Positions 29,170 through 37,882 of a stretch of DNA of 64,000 nt are shown piece after piece. Numbering within the stretch: position 1 is the stretch's first letter; each line of letters opens with the position of its first letter. Made by a program: the position numbers and the translations under genes. This DNA is from JAFGBI01 sp964454025 (GTDB lineage Bacteria > Myxococcota_A > Polyangia > Polyangiales > Polyangiaceae): positions 1 to 64,000 of the forward strand of contig CAYVRP010000032.1 of NCBI GenBank assembly GCA_964454025.1. Reading direction: 5' to 3'. The notes under the pieces were generated by a model. The model ran no database searches. It was not told the origin of the DNA and saw only the letters and a list, made by a program, of their open reading frames with translations.

Positions 29170-31356
29170 CTACTCGGCGTCGTCCTTCGGTCCCTGATCG
29201 TAGCCGCGTGGGCGGTACTTGGCCGGGACTCCGCCATGCTCCTGCCCGTTGTAGACGACCTCGGTGCCAAGGTAGGCTAGCCAGCTGCCGCTGTGCTCGG
29301 CCTTGGTCGCGAGGGCGAGGATCTCGTCACGTCGGCGCTCCACGGCGCCGTGATCCCAGAGGCACTGCAGGCCCAGGGCGATCAGGTTGGAGTCGTTCGG
29401 GGCCAGCTCGAAGCCGTGCACGTAGTGGGGCCAGGCCTCGTCGGTGCGATCGAGTCGGCAGAGGGTGTCCCCGAGGTAGACGTGCGCCATCGGCCATTTC
29501 GGCGCCAGCTCGAGCGCGCGTCGGTTGGCGCTCAAACGCTCCTCGAGGCGCCCACGCGCACCCACCATCACCGAATAGTTGAGGTGCGCCTTCGCGCTGC
29601 GCGGAGCCGCGCGCCGCGTGGCGTCCCAGAAGGCGAGGTCGTCCGTGTAGTCCAGGGCGTGCACGCGTGCAGCCACGACCTGGACCGCGAGGAACGTGCC
29701 GGCGAGCCACCAGCCGAGCCGCCGCCAGCGCAGGCGCTCCACCACCGCCGTCATCGCGACCGCAAGCACCATCGCGGTCCCCATCGCCGGCAGGTACCAG
29801 AACCGCTCCGCCCGCACCGTGGGCAAGGCGACCGGGATGTTCGAGTGGGGGAAGTACGCGACGGGAAACCACACGAGCCCGATGGCGAGGAGCGCCAAGG
29901 CGTTGGCGAGCCGGAGGCGCTGGGTGAGGGGCGGCGCCCCGGCGCTCGCGGGATCGGCCACGGCGGCTGCGGACGAAGGCCACGGCGCGGTCCCGGCCTC
30001 CACCACGGGCGGCGTGGCAGCCGCAAGCCCGGGATCGGCCGCGCCGCGCGCAAGCTCCGGCGCGAGCCCCGGGGGCGTCACGGAGAGCGCCGGGCCGTCC
30101 GGGACGGGCGACCGGAATTGCGCGGCGCAGGAGCGCCAGAGCTCGCGGTCGCGGAGGACCAGGAGCCACGCCGCGGCACCGACGCCGACGAGCGGGACTC
30201 CGACGAGCAACAGCGCGCCGAGCACGCTGCCAGGGAAGATCAGGCGGTCGGGAACGGGCTCCTGAGGGAAGGAGTAGTCGCCGCTCAGCGGCCACGGCAC
30301 GAGGATCTGCCCGACGCCGCGAGCGTAGACGCGCAGAGCGCCAGCCACCCGGTGCGGGAAGTCCGCCTCGATCAGCGGGTTGTTGATCGGGTCGGCCGGA
30401 AGGTGAGGCTGGCGAAACCAGCGCAAGAAGGCATGGAATGCCTGCCCCACGATCGAAGCCCCCTCCGGCGCGGGGAGGGGCGCCTCCGGCGGCAGCGCCG
30501 CGAAGAAGCAGCGGCGGCGGATCTCCGTGTAGGCCACCAGCGCGGCGACCGCACCGACCAGAGCCAGTCCGGGGCGGAGGAAGCGCAGAGGGCGCTGCGG
30601 CCGGAGAGGGGGCGCGGCCACGAAGGCGACCCACGGCAGCAGCGGCACCGCCACCAGGCAGCTCTCCTTGCAGAGCAGCCCGAAGAGCCCCGCGAGCGCC
30701 ACCGTGAAGGGGACCACCAAGGCGGGGCCGCGAAGCGCATGCAACGCGAGGAGCACGCCGAAGCCGCCGAGGACGTCGGCGATCCCGACCACGCCCGTCA
30801 CCGCCTCGGTGAGCACGGCCGAGGCGAGGAAGGTCCCGCCGACCGCCCAGGAGAGGCCGCGGCGACGCGTGACGGCGAACGCGAACGCCGCCAGCAGCGC
30901 CGCGTTCACCGCGTGGAAGATCACGTTCACCCAGTGGTGGAGCCACGGCAGCGTGCTGATCTGCCAGAGCCCGCGCCACACCAGGTTGGGGATCGGCCGG
31001 TACGAGCCGATGCTGCGGGTCGGGGGGAGCCCCCAGAAGTCCTTGCGGAACGCCTCGGTGAAGGACGCGAAGAAGCCGAGGGTCCGGTCGTTGACGTAGG
31101 GGTTCGCGAGCAGGGCCTCCTGCTCGTCGAAGATGTAGTTCGAGCCCGGGTTCCGGACGAAGATGATCGCCGTCAAGATGAGCGCGGGGGTGAGCGCGAC
31201 CCAGAACACCGGGTCCTGCTCCACGAAATAGCCGCGAACAGCGCCCATCACGCGTACGATCCCCGCCCTGACGCGGGCCCAGGCGCCCACGCCGGGAGAG
31301 CGCGGCGCCGGCACGGGGCTCGGCGCCAGGCTGGAAGCCATCCGTTCGTCCGTCAT
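29170..31356 (-). CDS. Polytopic membrane protein with TPR tail, TMTC/GT-C-like
   Basis: Protein of 728 residues. About ten or more membrane helices follow a soluble N-terminus. An extracytoplasmic segment after the first helix has ANPYVNDRTLG and SYRPIPNLVWR, a pattern typical of TMTC-like GT-C proteins with embedded TPRs. The C-terminal 150 residues contain TPR motifs (LSANRRALELAPKWPMAHVYLGD, HYVHGFELAPND). A role as a sugar transferase using lipid-linked donor is inferred from family resemblance. A long Ala/Pro/Gly cytoplasmic or periplasmic loop sits at about 440-500. The start at 31356 is chosen without a good ribosome site, and it nearly abuts the divergent pseudokinase. Confidence 0.72.
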   Translation of the reverse strand: MTDERMASSLAPSPVPAPRSPGVGAWARVRAGIVRVMGAVRGYFVEQDPVFWVALTPALILTAIIFVRNPGSNYIFDEQEALLANPYVNDRTLGFFASFTEAFRKDFWGLPPTRSIGSYRPIPNLVWRGLWQISTLPWLHHWVNVIFHAVNAALLAAFAFAVTRRRGLSWAVGGTFLASAVLTEAVTGVVGIADVLGGFGVLLALHALRGPALVVPFTVALAGLFGLLCKESCLVAVPLLPWVAFVAAPPLRPQRPLRFLRPGLALVGAVAALVAYTEIRRRCFFAALPPEAPLPAPEGASIVGQAFHAFLRWFRQPHLPADPINNPLIEADFPHRVAGALRVYARGVGQILVPWPLSGDYSFPQEPVPDRLIFPGSVLGALLLVGVPLVGVGAAAWLLVLRDRELWRSCAAQFRSPVPDGPALSVTPPGLAPELARGAADPGLAAATPPVVEAGTAPWPSSAAAVADPASAGAPPLTQRLRLANALALLAIGLVWFPVAYFPHSNIPVALPTVRAERFWYLPAMGTAMVLAVAMTAVVERLRWRRLGWWLAGTFLAVQVVAARVHALDYTDDLAFWDATRRAAPRSAKAHLNYSVMVGARGRLEERLSANRRALELAPKWPMAHVYLGDTLCRLDRTDEAWPHYVHGFELAPNDSNLIALGLQCLWDHGAVERRRDEILALATKAEHSGSWLAYLGTEVVYNGQEHGGVPAKYRPRGYDQGPKDDAE

Positions 31357-31505
31357 CACGAGGTCTGGTGACGCGGCGCCCACGGGAACGGGACGCCGGC
31401 TGGCTCGTCGCTCCTACAACGGAGATCGGGGCGACGCCAGCGGCGCTGCTCAAATGGACGCGCGGCGGCCTTTTGGGTATTCATGGCCCGGAGACAAGAG
31501 CGCGT

Positions 31506-32888
31506 GTGACCGCGGTTGAGGAGCGATCCGTCCCCGAGTTCGCGGGGTATCAGGGCGTCACGCGGGTGCGGTCGGGGCCGGTCGCCGACCTCTACGAGGC
31601 GCTGCAGCGCCCCCTGGGGCGACGCGTGTTGATCAAGGCGTTGAGCTCCAGCATCCTCCCGTCGTCGCCGTTCGCCGCCGCGCTCGAGCGCGAGGCGCGC
31701 CTGCTCGCAGAGCTCGACCACCCCAGCATCCTGCACCTGTACGACTTCGTCCGCACCGGGGACCGCATGTGGCTGGTGCTCGAGTACGTGGACGGCTGGA
31801 CGCTGGAGGAGATCCTGGCGCGCGCCGGGCGCCTCTCCCCGGCCGCGGCCTGCAGCGTGGCCCTCGAGGTCGCGCGCGGTCTCGAGCACGCCCACTCCCA
31901 CGGCATCGTGCACCGGGATCTGCAGCCGCGGAACGTGCTCGTTTCGCGGCGGGGGCAGGTCAAGCTGACCGGCTTCGCCGTCGCCTTGGACGAGCGCCTG
32001 CCGACCGCACCGGAGCTGCTGGACCGGGCCACCTCGCTGACCGGGCCCTCGTACATGTCGCCCGAGCAGATCCTGGGCGAGCCCGCCGATCCGCGCAGTG
32101 ACGTCTTCTCGCTCGGCGTGCTCCTCTTCGAGGCGCTCTCCGGCCAGCGACCGTTCGCCGGCCCCGATCACCACGCCACGACGCAGCGCATCCGTCACGA
32201 CGCGCCGACCCCGCTCGGCCGGGCGGCGCGCGGCGTCCCCGCGTCCCTCGAGCGGGTGGTGCTGCACTGCCTCGAGAAGCTGCCCTCACACCGCTTCCAG
32301 ACCGCGGGCGAGCTCGGCGCGGCGCTGCGCCGGGTGCTGGAAGAGCTGGGCGCGAGACGCGTCCACGAGACGATCCTCGAGGCGCTGGTGGACTCGGGAT
32401 TGATGAGCGGCCAGGAGACTCGCGTCGAGGAGCCGCCCGCCTCCCTCTCGCCCCCGCGGACACGCTCGCTCGCGGCGGCCGTGCTCGGACTGGCGGTGGC
32501 GGCAGCGCTGGCCGTCGCTGGCGGCGCCGCGATCGAGTACGGCGCGGCGGGGCTCACCCCGGCGGCGCGCCCGGGTCGAGCCGCGCGCCTCGAGCTCTTG
32601 CCCCGGGAGCGCGGCTACCTGCGCGTACTCGCGGACCCCTGGGCGAACGTGTTGGTCGATGGCCAACTGGTCGAGACGACCCCGTTCGCGCAACCCATCC
32701 CGCTCGCGGTGGGCACCCACCACGTGCGCCTCGAGCACCCCAGCGCGCCGCCGGAGCGGCGCACGATCCGGGTCGGCCCCGGGGAGACGGTGACGCTCGA
32801 CGTGACGATGGCGATCCCGGCCTCGGCCTTCGCCTCGACCGCGCCCCCGCCCCCGCCTTCCGCGAGCACCGGGCCGGCTTCGCCATAG
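31506..32888 (+). CDS. Membrane pseudokinase with PEGA domain
   Basis: Ser/Thr kinase-like protein of 460 residues. The kinase fold (about 10-275) keeps the ATP-site Lys44 (VLIKAL), HRD 136-138 and SPE 185-187. The glycine loop is replaced by RVRSGPVADLYEA, the HRDLK Lys is Gln140, and DFG is GFA at 156-158, so the Mg-binding Asp is absent. Catalysis is therefore doubtful. A membrane helix lies at about 321-343, and a PEGA domain at 370-435 (YLRVLADPWANVLVDGQLVE, HHVRLEHPS) faces outward. The start is uncertain: the open frame extends to 31368 but overlaps the divergent gene; I chose GTG 31506. Confidence 0.8.
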   Translation: MTAVEERSVPEFAGYQGVTRVRSGPVADLYEALQRPLGRRVLIKALSSSILPSSPFAAALEREARLLAELDHPSILHLYDFVRTGDRMWLVLEYVDGWTLEEILARAGRLSPAAACSVALEVARGLEHAHSHGIVHRDLQPRNVLVSRRGQVKLTGFAVALDERLPTAPELLDRATSLTGPSYMSPEQILGEPADPRSDVFSLGVLLFEALSGQRPFAGPDHHATTQRIRHDAPTPLGRAARGVPASLERVVLHCLEKLPSHRFQTAGELGAALRRVLEELGARRVHETILEALVDSGLMSGQETRVEEPPASLSPPRTRSLAAAVLGLAVAAALAVAGGAAIEYGAAGLTPAARPGRAARLELLPRERGYLRVLADPWANVLVDGQLVETTPFAQPIPLAVGTHHVRLEHPSAPPERRTIRVGPGETVTLDVTMAIPASAFASTAPPPPPSASTGPASP

Positions 32889-32907
32889 CGGAGGGAAGCG
32901 GCGCGGG

Positions 32908-33651
32908 TCACGAGCGGCCACGCCAGAAGCGTGACCGCTCGTCCTGCAGCCGCGCGAGCCGCCGCTGCTCCTGGATCAGCGCCGCGTAGCGCTCGGGGAC
33001 GCGCGGATCTCGCGCGAAGGCGAGCAGCACCCGCAGCGCGGCCTCCGCGTCCGAGGTCGCACGATGCGCCTGCTCGAGCTCTATCCCGAGCCGCGCGCAC
33101 ACGTCACCGAGCGCTCGGCTGCGCTCGCTCGCCTGGAGCTCCCGCGCCCACACCAGCGGATCGAGCCAGTCCACCGCCGCGCGCGCCATTGCCGCGTCGG
33201 CCAGGGGCAGGCCCGCTCGGGCGAGCTCTGCGTGCAAGAAGCGGCGGTCGAACTCCGCGTTGTAGGCGAGCGGGATCGCTTCCCCGCAGCAGGCGACGAT
33301 CTCGGACGCCACCGCAGCGAAGACAGGGGCGCCGGCGACGACATCGTCGCCGATCCCGTGGACCTGGAAGGCCGCCTCCGGGATGGGCCGTCCGGGGTTC
33401 ACGAGCCAGCTCCGGGCCTCGACGATGGCGCCTGCGCGATAGACCACGCAAGCGACCTCGACGATGCGGTCGAGATCCGGGTCGCGTCCCGTCGTCTCCG
33501 TGTCGATGGACACGATGGGCAGCTCGAGCCAGCGAGCCTCGCCGTCGTGCTCGGCCACCAGCCCCGCGACCTCCACCCGCAGCAAGCCGGCGATCCCCGG
33601 GTAGTGTCGCCCGGTCGGGAAGCAGCCGCCTCCGTCCGCGGCGCCCTTCAT
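32908..33651 (-). CDS. DnaQ-like 3'-5' exonuclease (DEDDh)
   Basis: Protein of 247 residues with the three exonuclease motifs: IVSIDTETTG (Asp50, Glu52), YNAEFDRRFL (Asp about 134) and HRATSDAEAA (catalytic His and Asp). This is the layout of DNA polymerase III epsilon-like proofreading or repair exonucleases. It has no polymerase or UvrC-like fusion partner. Its ATG overlaps the TGA of the upstream DsbA-like gene by 4 bp, an unexpected translational coupling of a nuclease to an exported redox protein. Confidence 0.9.
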   Translation of the reverse strand: MKGAADGGGCFPTGRHYPGIAGLLRVEVAGLVAEHDGEARWLELPIVSIDTETTGRDPDLDRIVEVACVVYRAGAIVEARSWLVNPGRPIPEAAFQVHGIGDDVVAGAPVFAAVASEIVACCGEAIPLAYNAEFDRRFLHAELARAGLPLADAAMARAAVDWLDPLVWARELQASERSRALGDVCARLGIELEQAHRATSDAEAALRVLLAFARDPRVPERYAALIQEQRRLARLQDERSRFWRGRS

Positions 33652-34667
33652 GGGCCCGGCTCCGCCGTGCGGGGCGAAACCGCCTGCGGCGCCGGGTTGG
33701 CGGCGCGCCCTGCGCGCCGGCGCGCGCGCGGGCGGCGGCCCGTCGCCAGCTCGACCTCGAGCTCGATCCACGGGGAGAGCTCGGTGCCGAGATCGAAAAC
33801 GGAGAGGTCGAAGCGACGGCCGTTCACGAAGATGAACGGGGTGCCGCTCAACCCGAGCGCGTCGGCCTGCTTCATGTCTCGCTCCACCAAGGCACGGGCC
33901 TCGGCGCTGGCGCGGTCGGCCGCGAAGCGCGCCAGGTCGAGCCTCAGCGCCCGCGCCAGCTTGTCCACGCTGGCGGGATCGTGCGACTCGCGATCTGCGA
34001 AGAGCGCATCGTGGAACTCCCAGAACTTCCCCTGCCGGTCGGCAGCCACCGACGCCAGCGCGACCTCCATGGAGTGGGGGTGATAGTCGAGCGGGAAGTG
34101 CTTGAAGACCAGGCGGACCTCGTCGGGATAGGCGTCCACCTCGGCGCGCAAGATGCCGGCGGCGCGGGCGCAGAACGGACATCCGAAGTCCGACCACTCG
34201 ACGATCACCACGCTGGGCTTCGCCGCCCCCCTGCCGGGCGAGCCACTGACGTCGATGGTGACCACCTGCTCCGGATCGAAACGCAGGCGGTACGCAGCCT
34301 CCACCTGCTCGCGGGACCGCCCGAGGAGGATCTGGTCGCGCACCAGCTCCGCCGCCGGGCGGCAGCCGGCGCAGGGAAGCGCCTCCCCGACACACTGCGC
34401 GACGCTGACGGCCCGACCGGGACACGGCGCGTCGAGCCCGTTCACTGCGGTCCACCACTCGCTGGCCTCTCGTGCGGTGAGCGCGGAGGTGTCGACCCCC
34501 GGTAGCTGGCGCCGCCGCTCGACCTCCGTTCCCCAGTGGCTCCCGCGCGCGCCGGCGGTCGTTCCGCAGGCGCTCGGCGCGAAGAGGAGGAGCCCGATGA
34601 GCCCCGCCCACGCCCCGCGGTGCGCACGCCCACCGAACGACGAGCATCGGAATCCGTCGCGAACCAT
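33648..34667 (-). CDS. DsbA-like thioredoxin-fold lipoprotein
   Basis: Protein of 339 residues. The N-terminus has a basic segment, a hydrophobic helix and a Cys (LLFAPSACG) consistent with a lipoprotein signal. A helical middle region with four Cys precedes a DsbA/DsbG-like domain. That domain has EWSDFGCPFCARAAG (active-site CPFC), KHFPLDYHPHS and the cis-Pro loop LSGTPFIFVNGRRF. It is predicted to be a periplasmic disulfide oxidoreductase. The C-terminus is a very basic tail. The start is uncertain (ATG 34667 or 34724). It shares its domain type and the TPxxFVNGRR loop with the pseudokinase fusion at 44-46 kb. Confidence 0.85.
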   Translation of the reverse strand: MVRDGFRCSSFGGRAHRGAWAGLIGLLLFAPSACGTTAGARGSHWGTEVERRRQLPGVDTSALTAREASEWWTAVNGLDAPCPGRAVSVAQCVGEALPCAGCRPAAELVRDQILLGRSREQVEAAYRLRFDPEQVVTIDVSGSPGRGAAKPSVVIVEWSDFGCPFCARAAGILRAEVDAYPDEVRLVFKHFPLDYHPHSMEVALASVAADRQGKFWEFHDALFADRESHDPASVDKLARALRLDLARFAADRASAEARALVERDMKQADALGLSGTPFIFVNGRRFDLSVFDLGTELSPWIELEVELATGRRPRARRRAGRAANPAPQAVSPRTAEPGP

Positions 34668-34722
34668 CGGCCGCGGAGGGTACCGGTTGCTGGGCTTCCG
34701 CGCGACCTGGTAGATCGGGGAC

Positions 34723-36306
34723 ATGGTCGATTCCGGCCGCGCCGACCCCCACGGGTCGTCCACCGGCCCCCCGCCGAACGTCCGTCACGTCATCGCGATC
34801 GGCGGCGGGCGCGGCGGGGTGGGGAAGAGCGTCCTGGCGACGAACCTCGCCGTATACTTGGCGCAGCTCGGCCGCGCGGTGATCCTCGTCGACAGCGACC
34901 CGGCTGGCGCGGAGCTCCACACCCTGCTCGGCGTCGAGGCTCCGGGTCGCCGGCCGAGCGCCGACGACGACGAACCCGACGATCTCGAGGCGGTGCCCAC
35001 CCCGATCCCCGGGCTCTCCCTGCTGCCGCAGCTGTACGCCACGGGCTCGACCGCCCCGCTCCGCCCGGGGCGGCGGATGCGGTGGGCTCGCGGCCTGCGC
35101 CAGCTGAACGTGGACTACGTCCTGCTGGATCTCGGCGCGGGGACCGCGCCGGCGTCCCTCGACCTCTTTCTCTCGGCCGACCTCGGCGTCTGCGTCACCA
35201 CCCCGGAGCCCCCGAGCGTCGAGGCGACCTACCGGTTCGTCCGCGCCCTCTTCCAGCGACGCCTCCGCGGAACGCTGGTCAAGGACCGCTTCCGGATGCG
35301 GCTGGTGGAGCGCGCGCTCGGCGAGCTCCCTCCGCTGCCGAGCCCGCTGGAGTTCATCCGGTGCCTCGCTCGCTACGCCGGCAAGCTCGCGGCGCTCGCC
35401 GCCGACGAGCTCGCCCAGCTTCGGCCACGGCTGGTGGTCAACGGCGTGCGGCTGCGGGGCGCCACCGAGCTCGGGGGCGCGATGCACGACATGGCCGATC
35501 GCTACCTGGGCCTCGACATCGAGCACATCGGGCACGTCGAGCAGGACGACGCCGTGTGGCTCAGCGTCATCCGGCGACGCCCCCTGCTCATCGACAGCCC
35601 GGCGAGCAAGAGCGCGCGCAACCTCGAGCGGATCGCCCGACGCATCCTGGCGCTGGTCAGCAGCCGCGAGCAGGTGCGCACCGCCCGCCGGGTCCCCGTC
35701 GTGCCCGCGGAGCCCACCCACTACGAGCGCCTGTGGACGCACCGTGGCGCGACCGACGAGGAGGTGCGGCGCGCCTACAAGCGCCAGCGAGAGGTGTACC
35801 AGTCGGGTAGCCTCGCGCTCACCTCGCTGCTCACCGAGGAGCAGCTGCGCGCCGAGCAGGCGCGCATCGAGGAGGCCTACGACACGCTGCTCGATCCCGT
35901 GCGACGGCGCGCCTACGACCTGTCCGCGTTCCCGGAAGCGGACGAGGAGCAGCCGGCGCGAGACGTGAGGGTCGATGCCGCGCTCGCCGCCGAGCGGGCG
36001 ATGCTCCAGCAGGAGCTGGCGCGCGAGATCAACTCGGAGACGGAGTTCACCGGAGCGCTGCTCGCCAAGGTGCGCGAGGCCCTGGGGATCGAGATCGACG
36101 ACATCGCGCGGCACACCAAGATCGCCGCGGCGCACCTGCGGGCGATCGAGGCCGAGGACTTCCGGCAGCTCCCGGCGCTGGTCTATACGCGTGGTTTCGT
36201 CCAGCAGGTCGCGAAGTACCTCCAGCTCGACCCGTCGCACGTCTCTCGGACGTACCTCCGGCGCATGCGGCTGTGGCGCGCCGCCACGGGTGAGCCGACC
36301 TCGTGA
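34723..36306 (+). CDS. MinD/ParA ATPase fused to J-like and RodZ-type HTH domains
   Basis: Protein of 527 residues. Residues 20-320 form a MinD/ParA-type ATPase with deviant Walker A GGGRGGVGKS (27-36), VILVDSDP (53-60) and VLLDLGAGTA. Residues 333-402 look like a J domain (ATDEEVRRAYKRQREVY, ARIEEAYDTLLDPVRRRAYD), but the HPD tripeptide needed for Hsp70 activation is absent. Residues 443-505 form a RodZ-like helix-turn-helix (KVREALGIEIDDIARHTKI, LRAIEAEDFRQLP, YTRGFVQQVAKYL). Such a protein could position a membrane or cytoskeletal complex and contact DNA or MreB-type partners. Its TGA overlaps the GTG start of the next gene (GTGA). Confidence 0.88.
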   Translation: MVDSGRADPHGSSTGPPPNVRHVIAIGGGRGGVGKSVLATNLAVYLAQLGRAVILVDSDPAGAELHTLLGVEAPGRRPSADDDEPDDLEAVPTPIPGLSLLPQLYATGSTAPLRPGRRMRWARGLRQLNVDYVLLDLGAGTAPASLDLFLSADLGVCVTTPEPPSVEATYRFVRALFQRRLRGTLVKDRFRMRLVERALGELPPLPSPLEFIRCLARYAGKLAALAADELAQLRPRLVVNGVRLRGATELGGAMHDMADRYLGLDIEHIGHVEQDDAVWLSVIRRRPLLIDSPASKSARNLERIARRILALVSSREQVRTARRVPVVPAEPTHYERLWTHRGATDEEVRRAYKRQREVYQSGSLALTSLLTEEQLRAEQARIEEAYDTLLDPVRRRAYDLSAFPEADEEQPARDVRVDAALAAERAMLQQELAREINSETEFTGALLAKVREALGIEIDDIARHTKIAAAHLRAIEAEDFRQLPALVYTRGFVQQVAKYLQLDPSHVSRTYLRRMRLWRAATGEPTS

Positions 36307-37766
36307 CCGCTCCCCGCCTCACGTCGGCGCACGGCTCCATCGCGTTCCGCCAGGGCGAGACGGATCTCGCCTTCTCCCTGGCGCTCGTGGTGGTGGCCCT
36401 GCTGCCGCGGCTCTTCGTCGCCGTCGCCTGGTCCCACGAGCCGGTGTGGGACGGTCACTACTACGACTTCGGCGCCGAGCGGATCGCGGCCGGCCTCGGG
36501 TACTCCGAGGACGTGATGGTGGGGGGGCGGCCGGTCTGGAAGCCCTGGTCCCACTACCCGGTGGGCTACAGCGGCTTCCTCGCGCTCGCCTACGTCCTGT
36601 TCGGGCCGCTCGTGCGGTGGCTGTTCGGCTCGATGATCTTCGTCGGACCGCTCGCCAACGCGGTGGTGGGCGCGCTGACCGCGGCGGCCGTACATCGCCT
36701 GGCTCGCCACCTGCTCGACCCCGTCCGGGCGCGCATCGCGGGCGGCATCGCCGCGCTGCACCCCGGGCTCATCGCCTACACGGCGGTGCTGATGAGCGAG
36801 CCGCTCACCGGCTTTCTGCTGGTCGTAGCCGGCTGGGCCGCCGTGCGGCACCGCGGCAGCGTGCGGGGCGTGCTGACCGGCGGGGTGCTCCTGGGCCTCG
36901 CGCCCCTGGTCCGTCCGTCCTCGCTACTCGTCGCCCCGCTGCTCGTCCTCACGCAGCCTCGCCCGTGGCACGCGGCGCTCCTGCGCGGAGCCATCGCCAC
37001 CGCCGTCTGCGTGGCCGTGGTGCTGCCCTGGACGGCGCGCAACTGCCGCGTGATGGACGGCTGCGCCTTCGTCTCCACCAACGCAGGCTGGAACCTGGCC
37101 ATCGGCGCCCGCTCCGAGACTGGCCGCTTCGTCGCGCTCCGGGCCCAGGACGGCTGCCCCGTGGTGACCGGCCAGGTCCAGCAGGATCGCTGCTGGGCGG
37201 AGGTCGGGCGTCGCATGATCGCCCGGGACCCGTGGAAGTGGCTCGGCCTGGCGCCGCGCAAGCTGTCGCACACCTTCAGCCACGAGTCCTTCGCCATCGA
37301 GTACCTCCGCGAGGCTGACCCGACGGCCTGGCCGGAGCCGCGCCGGATCGCCGGGCGGGAGCTCCTGTCCTTCTTCCACCGCCTGCTGCTCGCCGTGGGG
37401 AGCCTTGCAGTGGTGAGTCGCGTCTGGCGCGATGACGGTTGGGGGCGAATGCTCGTGCAGGGCGTGCTGCTCGGCGTGCTGCTCGCGGCGTCCGTCCACG
37501 CCTTCCACGCCGACCATCACCCGTTTCACCACGTGGTGCTCCTCACGATCCTCTTCGGGTTCTTGCCGCTCCCTGGCCGCCCGTGGCTGGGTCCCGTAGG
37601 CCGCTACTCGCTCGGTCTGGTCCTGGTCACCGCGGCCACGCACGCCGTTTTTTTTGGCGACGACCGCTACCACCTCGTCGTCACCCCGATCTACTGCGTG
37701 CTCGCCGCCGCCGCGCTGAGAAAGTCCCACGACCCTGAGCTGGACTCGACCCTGGCCTGGAGCTGA
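36303..37766 (+). CDS. GT39/ArnT-like membrane glycosyltransferase
   Basis: Integral membrane protein of 487 residues with about ten helices. The first extracytoplasmic loop has VWDGHYYDFGAERIAAG and KPWSHYPVGYSGFL, the acidic/aromatic pattern of GT-C enzymes of the dolichyl-phosphate-mannose/undecaprenyl-phosphate-sugar type. It probably transfers sugar from a polyprenyl donor to a periplasmic acceptor. The GTG start overlaps the stop of the ParA-like fusion by 4 bp, so the two are translationally coupled. Confidence 0.82.
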   Translation: MTAPRLTSAHGSIAFRQGETDLAFSLALVVVALLPRLFVAVAWSHEPVWDGHYYDFGAERIAAGLGYSEDVMVGGRPVWKPWSHYPVGYSGFLALAYVLFGPLVRWLFGSMIFVGPLANAVVGALTAAAVHRLARHLLDPVRARIAGGIAALHPGLIAYTAVLMSEPLTGFLLVVAGWAAVRHRGSVRGVLTGGVLLGLAPLVRPSSLLVAPLLVLTQPRPWHAALLRGAIATAVCVAVVLPWTARNCRVMDGCAFVSTNAGWNLAIGARSETGRFVALRAQDGCPVVTGQVQQDRCWAEVGRRMIARDPWKWLGLAPRKLSHTFSHESFAIEYLREADPTAWPEPRRIAGRELLSFFHRLLLAVGSLAVVSRVWRDDGWGRMLVQGVLLGVLLAASVHAFHADHHPFHHVVLLTILFGFLPLPGRPWLGPVGRYSLGLVLVTAATHAVFFGDDRYHLVVTPIYCVLAAAALRKSHDPELDSTLAWS

Positions 37767-37882
37767 CGAGGGGGCGCGCCGTCGGATCGCCGCGGGGAGG
37801 TGCCCGGAGCGCGGTCGCGGTGACCCCGCCGGGGCCGGAGTGCTATCGTCGCTGGCAGGGCTTCCCGCCCCGGGGACCGATC

